A stretch of DNA of 64,000 bases from the NCBI GenBank assembly GCA_012030715.1, contig JAAUUJ010000001.1:1-64000 (forward strand), written 5' to 3'. Positions 20,286 through 32,047 of the stretch are shown in pieces (position 1 is the stretch's first letter; every line of letters starts with the position of its first letter). The notes under the pieces are model-generated. The model was not told the DNA's origin. It saw only the letters and a list, made by a program, of their open reading frames with translations, and ran no database searches. The position numbers and the translations under genes are program-made. The stretch is from Synechococcaceae cyanobacterium SM2_3_1 (GTDB lineage Bacteria > Cyanobacteriota > Cyanobacteriia > Thermostichales > Thermostichaceae).

Positions 20286-23200
20286 ATGCCCGTGTCGTCA
20301 ATGATCAAGCCCCTTGAGTGCATCTGGGTGGGTCCCCAGGATCCCGTGCAAAAGGTTGCTGAGCAGTTACAGCAGCTTCAGCAGTCCTGGGCTCTGGTGG
20401 GTTCTTCTGTTCAGCCGTTGGGAATCGTGACGGTCCAGGATTTATTGAGTGCAATTCTGTCACCAGGGTCGCCTTCTGTGATCACGGTGGAACAGGTGAT
20501 GTCTGGCATGCCTGCAATGGTACCTCTGTCTGAATGTCAGGATCCTGAGACAGTGCTGCAGCGATGGGAGGAAGGCCCTCTACCGTTTGTACCTGTGCAA
20601 AATCAGAGGGGTGAGGTGGTGGGGGTGGTCACTCAGGATCATCTCCAGAAAGCTGTGATCAAGCAATATCGTCAGGTGACGCAGAGCACCGAATTCTATT
20701 TCCAGCGGTTTTACAAAGCTTTTCAGCAATCTTTTCAACTGATCACTATTCTCACTCCTGAGGGCACCGTCCTGGAGGATAATCAGACCGCACTGGAGTT
20801 TTGTCAACTACATTTGACTGATGTCATTGGTCTCCCCTTTTGGGAGCTGCCCTGCTGGAATTTTGCTCCCGAGGTGCAGCGGTCTCTACAATCAGCAATC
20901 GCTGCTGCCGCCAAAGGAAAGACCATCCATCAGGAAGCTACAATTCAAGCCCCTGATCGGTCAGAGATCACCATCGATTTTTCTCTCAAGCCACTCTGCA
21001 ATGCCGAGGGAAAAATTGAATACTTACTGGCAGAAGGGCACAATATTTCTCAACTTAAAAGTGTGGAGCAGCAGTTGCACCTTAAAACAGGGCAGGAACA
21101 ATCCCTAAACAAGGTGGTGCAAGCGATCCGGAGTTCTCTAGATCTGGATCAGATCTTCATCCTGGCAGCGAATGAGATCAGTCAGTTGCTGCAGGTTGAA
21201 GTTAATATTGTTCAATACATGCCAGAGGAACAGGGCTGGCGGCATCGAATCTGCCGGAAGCTAGATCAGGTGGTTCTGGAAAAACTTGATCTTCTCATCC
21301 CTGATGCGGATAATCCCTTTGCTGCTCGGCTGAAACAAAAACAGATGGTAGTGGTTGACAGGACAGAAACCATTACGGATCCGGTGAATACCTCTCTGAA
21401 AGAAGATTTTCCAGGGGCCTGGCTATTAATTCCGATTGCGGTTGCAGATCAAGTATGGGGAAGTCTTTCGTTAGCTCGAAATCATACCTGCCACTGGACG
21501 GAAACCGACATTGATCTGGGCCAACGGGTTGCCGAGCACCTGGGGATGGCGATCCATCAGGCACAGTTGTATCAGCAGCGGTTGCAGGAACTGCTGGCAC
21601 GGCAGCGGGTAGAGCTGACCTTAAAAGAGTCGGAAATGCGGTTGCAGCAGATCCTTGATAGTGCTCAAGCCACCATTGTGGGCTTTCAGGTGTTTGCCGA
21701 TGGCCAGTGGAATTACCTTTGCTACCTCTCAGGGATCAGAACAGGTTTATGGCTTTAGTCCCGAGGAGTTTATTGCAGATAAATATCTCTGGGATACCCG
21801 TGTTCCTCCTGAAGATAGACTGCAAGCATCCATTCGCCACCGTTTAGAGGATATCTGGGCAGAACGCCCTGTCAAGACTGTGCATCGTTTTCTTCACAAA
21901 GATAACTCCCTGCGCTGGATCCACTGCACAATGGTTCCCCGCCGCAATGAGGCTCAACACTGCTGGTATGTAACGGCTGTAGGTGTCGATATCACTGAAC
22001 AAAAGCTGTTGGAAGAAAATCTGCGCCGCTATGAACGCATTGTCTCGGCCACGGCTGATGGCATCTCACTCGTGGACAATTCCTATACTTACCAACTCAT
22101 CAACGAGACCTATCTGTGCTGGAACCTGAAGCACCGCGATCAAATTGTGGGTCATACCGTTGCAGACTTGTTGGGGGAAGAACCCTTCACACGCTTTGTG
22201 AAGCCTAATTTTGATCGCTGTCTACAAGGGGAAGTCGTCACCTATGAAGAATGGTTTGAGTTTCCTGGAGTCGGTCAAAAGTTTGTCAGCGCAACCTATA
22301 GTCCCTACCGTGATCCAAAGGGTACCATCTCCGGAATCGTCGCCTCCACTCGCGATCTAACCTCGCTAAAACGCACTGAACAAGCTCTATTTGAATCACA
22401 ACTGCAATATCTGCATTTAGTCAATGCGGTTCAGGGAATCGTTTGGGAAGCGGATCCCGTTACCTTGCAATTCACCTTTGTCAGTGCCCAAGCAGAGAAG
22501 ATTTTAGGCTATCCTGTCAGCCAGTGGTTAGAGGAAAACTTCTGGATTGATCATATTCATCCCGAAGATCGAGAGGCAGCCATTGCCAATTGTCAAACAT
22601 GCATCCAAGCACTTGAGCCTCACTCCTTTGAGTACCGCATGATCAGTGCCGATGGAAAGGAAGTATGGCTCTACGATACCGTCAACATTACATTTGAAGA
22701 AAGTAAACCAGGTAAGCTTCAGGGGCTGATGGTTGACATTACCGACCGAAAGCTAGCCGATGCATCCCTCAGAGACTACCAGCAAATGATCCAGCAGGTG
22801 GCAGACTCCACTCTCGCTATTCTCTACATCTACGATTTGCTTGAAAACCGCAATGTTTTTGTCAATTCTCAGATCGAGGCGGTGTTGGGCTACTCCCCTG
22901 CGGAGATTCAGGTGATCGGCAGCTCTCTGATGCCCAGCTTGATTCACCCCGATGACTTACCCCAGGCCCTGACCCTTCAAGATCGCTGTTGTCAAGCAAC
23001 CACCGATGAAGTCCTCCCGATTGAATATCGCATGCGGCATAAAGATGGCAGCTACCGCTGGCTACTCAGCCGTGATCGTGTGATTAAACGCACAGCCAAC
23101 GGGGATCCCTGGCAGATCCTGGGAGTCGCTACCGATATTACCCACCAGAAACAGTTGCAAGACCAACTCGCTGCACAGTTAGAGCGGGAACATCTACTGG

Positions 23201-25610
23201 CTAGTATTTCTCAGCGGATCCGTCAGACTCTGGATTTGAGCGAGATCTTGCTGACGGCAGTGCATGAAGTCCGGCAGCTACTCAAAACAGAGCGGGTGGT
23301 CCTTTATCGGCTCGAGACGGACGGAACAGGCACCATTGTAGCGGAGTCAGTGGAGCCAGGAACCATGCCCTTACTGGGTATGATCATTGAAGATTCCTGC
23401 TTCCGGAACCACTGGTATTTGGCCTACCAACAAGGCCGGATCAGTCAAATTAATGATATTGAAACCGCAGCCATTCAAGCCTGTCATGGGGAGTTATTAC
23501 GCCGTTGTCAGGTGCGAGCCAATCTGGTGGTGCCGATTCTGCAGGGAGAACGTCTCTGGGGATTGCTAATTGCCCACCATTGTAGTGAACCCAAAGTGTG
23601 GCAACCCTGGACGGCAAAACTGATGCAACGTATTGCCAGCCAGCTGGGGATCGCGATCCAACAGGCAGAGATTTACAGCCAGCTGCAGCAAAGTGAAAGG
23701 TACAACCGAGCCCTGGTGGATGCTATCCCTGATCTCCTGCTACGGGTTAAACGAGATGGGACTCGCACGTTCATTAAATTCGGATCGGATTACGGAGATC
23801 AGGTGAAACTCTACCATCAGAAGACATGACCCTAGGAACCTCGATTCTGGATACCTTACCTTCCCAACTGGCTCAGCAACGCATGGCAGCTATCAAACAG
23901 GCCCTGGACACCTGTCAAATTAAGGTTTACGAACAGGTGCTCAGCTTTCAGGATCGGCACCAATTCGAGGAAGTACGGGTGATTCCTTACAATCCCGATG
24001 AGGTTCTGATCATTGTCCGCGACATTACGGAGCGAAAACTGGTCGAAGCTCAAATGGAAGCGGCCCGTCAGCAGGCGGAAGCGGCCAATACGGCTAAGAG
24101 TCAGTTCTTGGCCACCATGAGCCATGAGATCCGGACCCCCCTGAATGCGGTCCTGGGGATGATCAGCCTGCTGGAACAAAGTTCCTTAACCGTTGAGCAG
24201 CGACAGCTGGTGAGGACGATTCGCAACGGTGGGGAAGTATTGCTGGCGATCATCACTGATCTGCTGGACTTTTCACGCATCGAAGCCGGACGTCTGGAAC
24301 TGAGCTCAGAACCTCTGGAGGTGCGGCCTACTGTAGAATCGGTGCTCGCACTCTTTGCAGCCAAGCTGGCGGAGAAACAATTACAGCTATCCCTGCAGGT
24401 GGATCCTCAGGTTCCCCTCTGGATCCGGGGCGATGCCCAACGGCTGCAACAGATCCTGATCAACCTGCTCAGTAATGCTCTCAAGTTTACCGAGCGAGGA
24501 TCGATCACGGTAACTTTGAGCGCAAAACCATTGGCGTCCCAACCCCAAACTTGTGAGATCTGTTTTCAGGTACAGGATACGGGAGTGGGGATTGCTCCTG
24601 ACAAAATCGATCTCATTTTTCAGCCGTTTCAGCAGGGAGACAGTTCCATCAGTCGTCGCTATGGCGGCACAGGTCTGGGGCTCTCCATCTGTCGGCACCT
24701 GTGTGAATTGATGGGGGGAATCATCACTTTTGAAAGCCAACAGGGCCTGGGATCAACTTTCTCCTTGACGGTGCCCGCTGAGATCGTTCCTCCTCCCCGA
24801 TCGCCTGAACTGACTGCAGCACATCTAGCCTCAGCGGTGCCTTCTCCCTCTTCGCTGTTAGCACTGCGCCTCCCCCTGCAGATCCTGGTGGTGGAAGATA
24901 ATCCTGTGAATCAGACGGTGGCAGAGGCTCTGCTGCGTTGCCTGGGATACCAGCCCACTCAGGTGAGTCATGGGGTCGAAGCCCTGACGGCACTCGAACA
25001 ACACAACTATGATGTGGTTTTCATGGATGTGGAAATGCCGGAGATGGATGGTCTGACCGCGACCCGTCTGATCCGCCACCATTTTGGGCATGCTGTTTAC
25101 ATCATTGGCATGAGTGCGGCAGCCTTTCCCGAATCGCGGCAACGGGCCCTAGAGTCAGGCATGAATGATTACCTCACCAAGCCGATTCAGTTGCATACCC
25201 TGTCCGCAGCATTGCAGCAAAGCACGACATCGATCACTGATATCCTTGCCGGAGAACCTGCCCTCACCCTTGATCCTCAGGTGCTGATCACCTTAAAAAC
25301 TGTTCTGGGGGCGCAGGCTGCCGAGGTGATCCCGCGGATGTTGCAGGCATTTGTGCGGGATACAACCCAACGGTTGCAGGACATGGCTCAGGCCTGTGCC
25401 CAGGAGGATTGGGAGCGGCTGCGCAAACTAGCTCACGGGCTCAAGGGGACCAGCAGTCAGCTAGGGGCTCAAAAACTCTACAAGCTGGCTCAGGATCTGG
25501 AAGCGGGATGTCGTATTCCTCTGCCCGATCAACACCTGCAAACGGTCCTGCAGCAGATCCACAGCGAATTCACCCTTGTAATCCAGGCCCTTGAGCAGGA
25601 GATCCCTTGA
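20286..25610 (+). CDS. Very large hybrid histidine kinase (CBS-PAS-GAF-PASn-CBCR GAF-HisKA-HATPase-REC-Hpt), two frameshifts
   Basis: Three ORFs join into one roughly 1,775-residue protein. The breaks are near 21716 (remove one base: NYFATSQGSEQVYG) and near 23822 (add one G: HQKDMTLGTS). The order is: a CBS pair; a PAS; a GAF; about four PAS units; a GAF with DSCF and ACHGELL, a predicted bilin-binding cyanobacteriochrome; a last PAS; HisKA with MSHEIRTPLNAVLGM; HATPase with NLLSNALKF and GGTGLGLSI; REC with phospho-acceptor in FMDVEMPEMDG; and Hpt with LAHGLKGTSSQLG. It is a cytoplasmic multi-input sensor with a built-in phosphorelay, one base ahead of the next kinase gene. Confidence 0.88.
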
Positions 25611-27292
25611 ATGACACTCACCCCACCTCTGGCTGCCCCTCTGATTCTGGTTGCCGATGATGATCCGCTGCTGGCGGAAGTCGTAGGGCCAATCCTCAGT
25701 CAAGAGGGATATCGCACCTCGATTGCCCGCAATGGGGCTGAATGTCTGCGCAAGGTGGAGGAAGAACTTCCCCAACTGATCCTGCTGGATGCAGTCATGC
25801 CGGATCCTGATGGGTTTGACTGTTGCCGTCAGATCCGCGCTCTGGAGGCAGGATCCACGATTCCCATTCTGATGATCACTCACCTGGAAGATAACGAGTC
25901 TGTGAACCGCGCCTTTGAGGCAGGGGCCACCGATTACATCCAGAAGCCCTTGCACTGGGGGGTTTTGAAACAACGGATCCGACGTCTCCTCCAGGCCCAC
26001 CGTGACTGGCAGGAAAAACACAGCTGATTCAGGAACTGGATTTTCAGGTGAAAGTGCGGAATACTGAATTGCGAACGGCCATAGAGTTTGAACAACTCCT
26101 GCGGGTGATTACCGATAAAGTCCGCAGCAGCCTGCAGGAAGAAGAAGTGTTGGCCACTGCCGTACAAGAGCTTACTCAGGGTCTGGGACTGGGCTATTGC
26201 AAGGTGGCGATGCCGAACTCAGATGGCCAAACCTACCAGATTGGTTATGAACATCAGGGGTATCTCAACTTTTTATTGCCCAATGACAACCTGACTCTAA
26301 ATCTAGAGATCTGGCCTCAACTGCAACGGGGAGAAACCATTCTCTACTCTCGCCCATTGTCAGACAGACAAAAGATCACCGTGCTGTGTTGCCCCCTGCT
26401 CGATAATGCAGAGTTCCTGGGCTTTCTGAGTTTAATTCGCTCCCCAGAGCACAGCTTCAATCATCTGGAGGTGCGGCTGGCAGAACAGGTCGCCAATCAA
26501 TGCATAATCGGGATCAGGCAGTCCCGCCTCCACCAGGCCACGCTGCAGCAGGTTTCCCAGCTGGCGGAGTTAAACCAGCTCAAAGATGAATTTGTGCATC
26601 TGGTATCCCATGAACTGCGCACCCCCCTCACCAATATGAAAATGGCCCTGAAAATGCTGGAGACAGTTGATTACAACGAACGGCAACAACGCTATTTCCG
26701 CATTCTGCAGTCTGAATGGCAACGGGAATTGGAACTGGTCAATGATCTTCTGGATCTGCAGTCACTGGAGTCCGGCACCCATCACCTGCATCTGGATACG
26801 ATTTCCCTGAACGAATGGATTCAGCCTTTCCTGGAGCCCTTCCTTATCCGGTTTCAAGAACGACAACAGGTTCTGCGCTTATCTCTACCTGCTCAAGAGT
26901 TCCACTTCACCACCGATGTCAAATTGTTGAGTCGTATCCTGGCAGAATTGTTGAACAATGCCTGTAAATACACCCCAAAAGGGGAAACCGTGAACCTGAT
27001 CATTATGCCCAACTTCCCCTATGTCCAGATTCAAGTCAGCAACAGTGGGGTTGAGATCCCTGCCGAGCATCTGCCGCGCATTTTTGATAAGTTTTACCGG
27101 ATCACTCAGCTGGATCGGGATCATCAAGGCGGAACCGGGTTAGGCTTAGCCCTGGTAAAAACAGTGGTGGATCATTTACAGGGTCAACTGCAGGTGGAAA
27201 GCAACCAGAGAATCACAACCTTTTCAATTGTGTTGCCTTCCTTGTACTACTCAGAAGTCCAGACCTGCCCTGCTACGGCAAGCTGCGCCTAG
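25611..27292 (+). CDS. REC-GAF-histidine kinase, one frameshift
   Basis: The receiver starts VADDDPLLAEVVG, has its aspartate in ILLDAVMPDPDG and ends at KPLHWGVLKQRI. The frame then breaks in AGGAAAAACAC (26012-26020). One added A gives HRDWQEKTQLIQELDFQVK, leading to a GAF domain, HisKA (VSHELRTPLTNMKM) and HATPase (LLNNACKYTPKGE, GGTGLGLALVK). The GAF lacks the bilin-binding Cys-His pair. Response-regulator-first kinases of this design commonly take a phosphate from a partner kinase; the large kinase directly upstream is the obvious candidate. Confidence 0.85.
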
Positions 27293-27319
27293 ATTGCGGT
27301 CGATCATGCAGAGGCGGCT

Positions 27320-27339
27320 ATATTCGTATAGTATAATAT
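27320..27339. promoter_or_regulatory. Promoter with overlapping AT-rich palindrome before the ArsR gene
   Basis: ATATT-10-AATAT spans 27320-27339 and contains a TATAAT box at 27332-27337. A start of transcription near 27344 would leave a leader of about 30 bases before ATG 27376. ArsR-family repressors typically bind such palindromes over their own promoter, so autoregulation is likely. The site resembles the ATTC/GAAT-type operators of the SqrR/BigR branch only loosely. Confidence 0.5.
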
Positions 27340-27375
27340 TAAGAATTGATGTCCTTTCTGCTTTTCTTTCCTGCT

Positions 27376-27747
27376 ATGGTTTCGTCACAAGTTAAAGGTG
27401 AGTCTTTATTGACGTCAATTTTTCCTCAGGGGCTGTCTCGAGTCGCCGAGTATTTTAAGGTGCTGTCGGAGGTCAGTCGCCTGCAGATCCTTTGTGCCCT
27501 CAAAGAAAAGGCCCTGAATGTAACCGAGATTATGGCGGCCACCCAGATGGGTCAGGCCAATGTCTCCAAACACCTGAAGATTCTGACGCAGGCAGGCATT
27601 GTCAGTCGTCATCCTCAGGGGGTGAGCGTCTACTACAGGATCAGTAATCCTGCGATTTTCGATATCTGTGAGGTGGTCTGCGATCAGATCCTGATGCAAC
27701 ACCATGAGCAATCCCAGCATTTGGGACAACTCCCATTCCGCTCCTGA
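27376..27747 (+). CDS. ArsR-family winged-helix transcriptional regulator
   Basis: About 123 residues from ATG 27376 (MVSSQVKGESLL); the ORF track extends 10 codons further but would overlap the presumed transcription start. The winged helix shows SEVSRLQILCALKE, the recognition helix QANVSKHLKILTQAGIV and the wing RHPQGVSVYYRI. It lacks the CxC metal site of ArsR/SmtB. It has a cysteine at position 40 (LQILC) and two near the C-terminus (ICEVVC, 98 and 102). That arrangement recalls persulfide-sensing SqrR/BigR regulators, but this is inference. Confidence 0.83.
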   Translation: MVSSQVKGESLLTSIFPQGLSRVAEYFKVLSEVSRLQILCALKEKALNVTEIMAATQMGQANVSKHLKILTQAGIVSRHPQGVSVYYRISNPAIFDICEVVCDQILMQHHEQSQHLGQLPFRS

Positions 27748-27762
27748 TCTGCGGTTGTCCCT

Positions 27763-29025
27763 CTAGGTGGGGATCAACTGAGCCCGACAGGCATCCACAA
27801 ATTGACGCGCACTCCGTCCGGAAAAGCCATTTTGTTGTTGTGCCCAGGCCACAGCCTGCTGTTTCAGTTGCGCCGGATCCACCTCCAGCTGTGCCCACTT
27901 GCTGAGTTGTAAGACAGTCTCTAGATACTCCGCCTGATTAAAGGGTGAGAAGGACAGGGTGAGGCCAAACCGATCCCCCAACGAGAGCCGTTCCTGAACC
28001 GTGTCCCAGGCATGCACTTCTTCATTTGCAGGATCAGGACGGTCACGAAAAAATTCTCGAATCAGATGACGGCGATTACTGGTGGCGTAAACACGAACAT
28101 TGGCAGGTTGAGCCGTAATATCTCCCTCCAGCAAGACCTTCAGCTGTTTAAACTCCACCTCATCCGTTTCAAAAGAGAGATCATCGACAAACAAAATAAA
28201 GGTCTGACTACGACTCTGCAACGCCGTCAGAATGTCAGGTAAGCGCAGCAGATCGGTGCGATTTAGTTCTAGTAGCCGCAACCCCCGATCCCCGTACTGA
28301 TGCAGCAGTGCCTTCACTAGGGATGATTTGCCTGTGCCCCGGGCCCCATAGAGCAGGACATGCAGGGCGGGTAGCCGCGCCAGAAGAGCTTCCGTATTTT
28401 CACAGAGTAATTTTCGCTGTCGTGGGTAGCCGTACAACTGTGCCATCGCCACCGGATCGGGATGGGGGATCCCCTGCAGTTGACCGTTTGCCCAGCGAAA
28501 GGCACGAAACTGAGCACAGAGTCCGACCCCCTGATTTCGGTAGGTCTGAGCCAGTTGGGTCAAGGTTTCTCCCCAGTCCGGTGCATCCTCCGGATCCCAG
28601 TCCTGAGAAGTAACCGCAGAGGATCCTGCCCACCACACCTGAATTCCCAGGGTAAGCACTCTGGATTGGATGATGCTCTCCCCCCTGGCCAATTGCTGGA
28701 GAGCCCGCAGATCCTTTTGCGCTGCTTGGATCAGGGGGTCTGGAAGGTGAGATAAAGGGTGCAGAGCCGCCGCCCGACTGAAGGGATTATCATCCCAACG
28801 GATCTGTTGCACTAGAAATTGAGTCCAGCTGAGCTGCTCTGTTGCCTGAGCGTGGAATAGCTGTCCGTACTGCCGCAAAATTACGGGAACTGCCGGGATG
28901 GGATCCCGACTCAGAAGCTCCAGCAATCTCCCCCAGTTTTCGCCAATGGGATGTTGAAGGACATTCTGGAACAGCAACAATCCGGCGGCAGCTTCAGAGA
29001 GTGCCTGAAGATCGGGATCATGCAT
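27763..29025 (-). CDS. DUF815-type AAA ATPase
   Basis: 420 residues. The C-terminal ATPase shows Walker A LLYGARGTGKSSLVKALL and Walker B FILFVDDLSFE, followed by VRVYATSNRRHLIREFF and RFGLTLSFSPFNQ, all characteristic of the DUF815 family. The N-terminal 190 residues are alpha-helical with no recognised domain. DUF815 proteins are conserved in cyanobacteria but of unknown function. It starts three bases after the CocE-type hydrolase and is probably cotranscribed with it and clpX. Confidence 0.85.
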   Translation of the reverse strand: MHDPDLQALSEAAAGLLLFQNVLQHPIGENWGRLLELLSRDPIPAVPVILRQYGQLFHAQATEQLSWTQFLVQQIRWDDNPFSRAAALHPLSHLPDPLIQAAQKDLRALQQLARGESIIQSRVLTLGIQVWWAGSSAVTSQDWDPEDAPDWGETLTQLAQTYRNQGVGLCAQFRAFRWANGQLQGIPHPDPVAMAQLYGYPRQRKLLCENTEALLARLPALHVLLYGARGTGKSSLVKALLHQYGDRGLRLLELNRTDLLRLPDILTALQSRSQTFILFVDDLSFETDEVEFKQLKVLLEGDITAQPANVRVYATSNRRHLIREFFRDRPDPANEEVHAWDTVQERLSLGDRFGLTLSFSPFNQAEYLETVLQLSKWAQLEVDPAQLKQQAVAWAQQQNGFSGRSARQFVDACRAQLIPT

Positions 29026-29028
29026 GAC

Positions 29029-30687
29029 TTAAAACCCACCTGGAGCATCGGTCTGAGCAGGGAGAAGCGGAAGCAGCAGCTGGGAGGGGGTTTGGCCCCC
29101 GGTCTGAACGGTGATCGTGATCGGACGTGCTTCGATCAATCTGGTGGTGGCCGCGCCTGCGCCCGTGCCGGGATTAAGAGCATAGGCCGGAAAAGCAGCA
29201 GCACTGAGGCTGAGTCGCAAAGCATGCCCGGTGGGGATCTGGATGGATGTGGACTGGAACTGCAAGCGCAGAGGGGTGGGTGTGGTCTGGTTTACCCGAG
29301 CATAGGCCTGGGTTAGATTAAAGATCCCCTCCGGACGCACCTCCGAAAGCACGGCACTGATATCAAAGCTGGGGGCGTCAGCGGAGCAATAGAGGAGAAG
29401 CTCACAGGATCCCAGTAGCTTTAGAAACGTGGGCAGGGGATCGGTGGTATAGGTGAGAACATCAGTGCGGCAGTCCAGATGACTGCGATCCCCGGATCCG
29501 GCAGGAATGGCCATATTCCCTCCCAGGGAAGGCACAGGTCGCCAGGGATCATGCACAAAAACATCAGGAGGACAGCGTTCGGGCGTAGTGGTGATCAGCT
29601 GTCCTTCAGATTCACTGACTCCTGCCAGTCCACTCCCTTTAAGAAAGTACGTTCGGGAAGTCGTCCACGGCCAGGCAGGAAAACATTGCCAGTGGTTCCG
29701 GCCCATTTCGAACAGTTGGACAGGAGCCTCCTGAAGAATACCGGTGTCAATTCCCTTCAGCAGCTGATCAAACCAGCGCACCTGCAGCCGATCCACAGGA
29801 CTGACTGCTTCCGGCCCATAATCAATCGCGCCCAAGCGTCGCCCCCAGGGAAGGTGGGGCCAGGGACCGATCAGCAATCGCTGCGGCTGCTGACATTGGT
29901 CCACCATGGCTCGATAGAGGGCCAGAGTTCCCCGTAAATAGCTATCATGCCAGCCCCCAATATGGAGCATGGGTAGATCCAGGTCCTGGAGATAACTGGA
30001 GGGGGAGAGGGCTTTCCAGTAGTTGGCATCGGGATCGGGGTGATCGAGCCAGTCAAAGTAAAAAGACGCCGGAGGATAGGCTTCCAGCCAGTCGGGACGG
30101 CTGGGGATCGCACTGGTGAGGGGCAACTGGCGGGATGCGGCCACAAGCTTCTGGTGCATGGCCTGATCCTGTCGCAGGCGGGCGGTTTCTGCCGACAGTT
30201 GCAGAGCCCAGCTCAACTTGCTTTGCAGGCAAAAGGCTCCCCCTTCGTACACCATCTCGTGCAGGTGATAGGGCAGCATAGCGGGGCAAATCGCTTTCAG
30301 GGGTGCCGGACGGGTACTGGCTGCATAGAGTTGGGTCGCCCCCTGATAAGAGAAGCCATACATCCCCACCCCACCATTACTGCCAGGCAAGCCCGCAGCC
30401 CAATACACACTGTCTTCCCCATCGGCAACTTCTGAGGCAAAGGGATAAAACGCGCCCTCAGAGGTACCGCGACCCCGCACATCCTGGATCACGACAATGT
30501 AGCCCTGGGCCGCATACCAGCGGGGATGGGCGTAGACCACCGTGGAAGCAATGCTGCGTCCGTAGGGTTGCCGCATCAGCAGAACGGGAAAGGATCCCGC
30601 AGCATCTGGTGCATAGACATCGGCATCCAGACGCACTCCATCACGGGTCTGCATGGACAGGGTCGTCTTCGCTTGCACTGACAGCAT
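29029..30687 (-). CDS. CocE/NonD family alpha/beta hydrolase
   Basis: About 552 residues from ATG 30687 (MLSVQAKTTLSMQTRDGVRL). The catalytic serine is in GMYGFSYQGATQ, in the family context IVVIQDVRGRGTSEG. The C-terminal jelly-roll region (HDPWRPVPSLGG) is the X-Pro dipeptidyl peptidase-like domain. It is likely a serine hydrolase acting on esters or amides; the substrate cannot be deduced. The longer ORF-track start (30762) overlaps clpX. It lies 25 bases downstream of clpX. Confidence 0.88.
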   Translation of the reverse strand: MLSVQAKTTLSMQTRDGVRLDADVYAPDAAGSFPVLLMRQPYGRSIASTVVYAHPRWYAAQGYIVVIQDVRGRGTSEGAFYPFASEVADGEDSVYWAAGLPGSNGGVGMYGFSYQGATQLYAASTRPAPLKAICPAMLPYHLHEMVYEGGAFCLQSKLSWALQLSAETARLRQDQAMHQKLVAASRQLPLTSAIPSRPDWLEAYPPASFYFDWLDHPDPDANYWKALSPSSYLQDLDLPMLHIGGWHDSYLRGTLALYRAMVDQCQQPQRLLIGPWPHLPWGRRLGAIDYGPEAVSPVDRLQVRWFDQLLKGIDTGILQEAPVQLFEMGRNHWQCFPAWPWTTSRTYFLKGSGLAGVSESEGQLITTTPERCPPDVFVHDPWRPVPSLGGNMAIPAGSGDRSHLDCRTDVLTYTTDPLPTFLKLLGSCELLLYCSADAPSFDISAVLSEVRPEGIFNLTQAYARVNQTTPTPLRLQFQSTSIQIPTGHALRLSLSAAAFPAYALNPGTGAGAATTRLIEARPITITVQTGGQTPSQLLLPLLPAQTDAPGGF

Positions 30688-30712
30688 CAGCTGGTGAACC
30701 TGGATAGCCGAT

Positions 30713-32047
30713 CTAGGCAGACTCAGGCTTAGGCAGAGAATGGGGATGCAGCAGCAGCTCATTTGTGGAACGGCGCTCCACCATCTCGGCTGTGATCAGG
30801 CAGCGTTTAATGTCTTTACGGGAGGGAATTTCATACATCACTTCCAGCATCAATTCCTCTACCACTTGGCGCAATGCCCGTGCCCCTGTCTTGCGTTTAT
30901 AGGCTTCACGGGCAATGGCAGAGATAGCCGCCGGTTCAAACTCCAGATCCACCCCGTCCATCTTGATCAGCTTTTTGGCCTGCTTGATGATCGCATTCTT
31001 AGGTTCGGTGAGAATCACCTCCAGTGCCTTTTCATCTAGCGGCTCGAGGGTGGCAATTACTGGGAGTCGGCCTGTGAATTCCGGAATCATGCCATACTTC
31101 ACCAAATCATCTGGCTCTAGCTGACGCAGGGCATGGGCCGCCCGTTGCTCTCGGGATACCACTGAGGTGTCGGAGGGCTGAATGAAGCCCATAGACTTCT
31201 TACCCGTGCGCTGCTCGATCACCTTCTCCAGACCCACAAAGGCGCCACCACAGATAAAGAGGATGTTCGAGGTGTCGATCTGGATGCAATCTTGATAGGG
31301 ATGCTTGCGTCCCCCCTGAGGTGGCACATTGGCGACCGTGCCCTCCAGCATTTTCAAGAGGGCCTGCTGTACACCTTCTCCAGAAACATCGCGAGTAATG
31401 GAGGGGTTTTCACTCTTGCGCGCCACCTTGTCAATTTCATCAATGTAGATGATCCCTCGCTGGGCTTCCTCCACGTCAAGATCGGCAACCTGGAGCAGAC
31501 GCAGCAAAATGTTTTCGACGTCTTCACCCACATATCCGGCTTCCGTCAGCGTTGTGGCGTCGGCAACCGCGAAAGGCACTTCCAGCATCCGCGCCAGGGT
31601 TTCGGCCAGCAGGGTTTTTCCTGAACCCGTCGGACCAATGATCAGGATGTTGGACTTATGCAGTTCAGTATCGTCCTCCGCCTGCTCTGTAGAGGCATTC
31701 AGACGCTTGTAGTGGTTGTAGACTGCCACCGAGAGGACTTTCTTGGCCTGATCCTGCCCCACTACATATTGATCAAGATAGCGGCGGATATCACGGGGTT
31801 TGGGAAGCTGCGCCAGAGAGGGAAGGGTGCGGGAAGACTTCTTGTTGTTGGACTCCCGGCGGGGGGCAGGAGCGGAAGGAGGTTGGTTAGTGGTGTTGCC
31901 GTCGTAAAGCTCCTCATCCAGGATCTCATTGCAAAGATCCACGCATTCATCGCAAATGTAGACTCCGGGGCCTGCAATCAGCTTGCGCACCTGCTCCTGA
32001 GACTTACCGCAAAAAGAACACTTTAGATGGGAATCGTACTTCGGCAT
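30713..32047 (-). CDS. clpX: ClpX ATPase subunit of the Clp protease
   Basis: A 444-residue unfoldase. The N-terminal zinc domain shows CSFCGKSQ and CDECVDLC. The AAA+ module shows Walker [16 protein letters not shown], Walker [12 protein letters not shown], the pore loop AGYVGEDVE, the ClpP-contact loop region and [12 protein letters not shown]. Length and start ([10 protein letters not shown]) are standard. In many cyanobacteria clpX follows tig-clpP; here the 5' side is a 462-bp gap. Confidence 0.97.
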   Translation of the reverse strand: MPKYDSHLKCSFCGKSQEQVRKLIAGPGVYICDECVDLCNEILDEELYDGNTTNQPPSAPAPRRESNNKKSSRTLPSLAQLPKPRDIRRYLDQYVVGQDQAKKVLSVAVYNHYKRLNASTEQAEDDTELHKSNILIIGPTGSGKTLLAETLARMLEVPFAVADATTLTEAGYVGEDVENILLRLLQVADLDVEEAQRGIIYIDEIDKVARKSENPSITRDVSGEGVQQALLKMLEGTVANVPPQGGRKHPYQDCIQIDTSNILFICGGAFVGLEKVIEQRTGKKSMGFIQPSDTSVVSREQRAAHALRQLEPDDLVKYGMIPEFTGRLPVIATLEPLDEKALEVILTEPKNAIIKQAKKLIKMDGVDLEFEPAAISAIAREAYKRKTGARALRQVVEELMLEVMYEIPSRKDIKRCLITAEMVERRSTNELLLHPHSLPKPESA

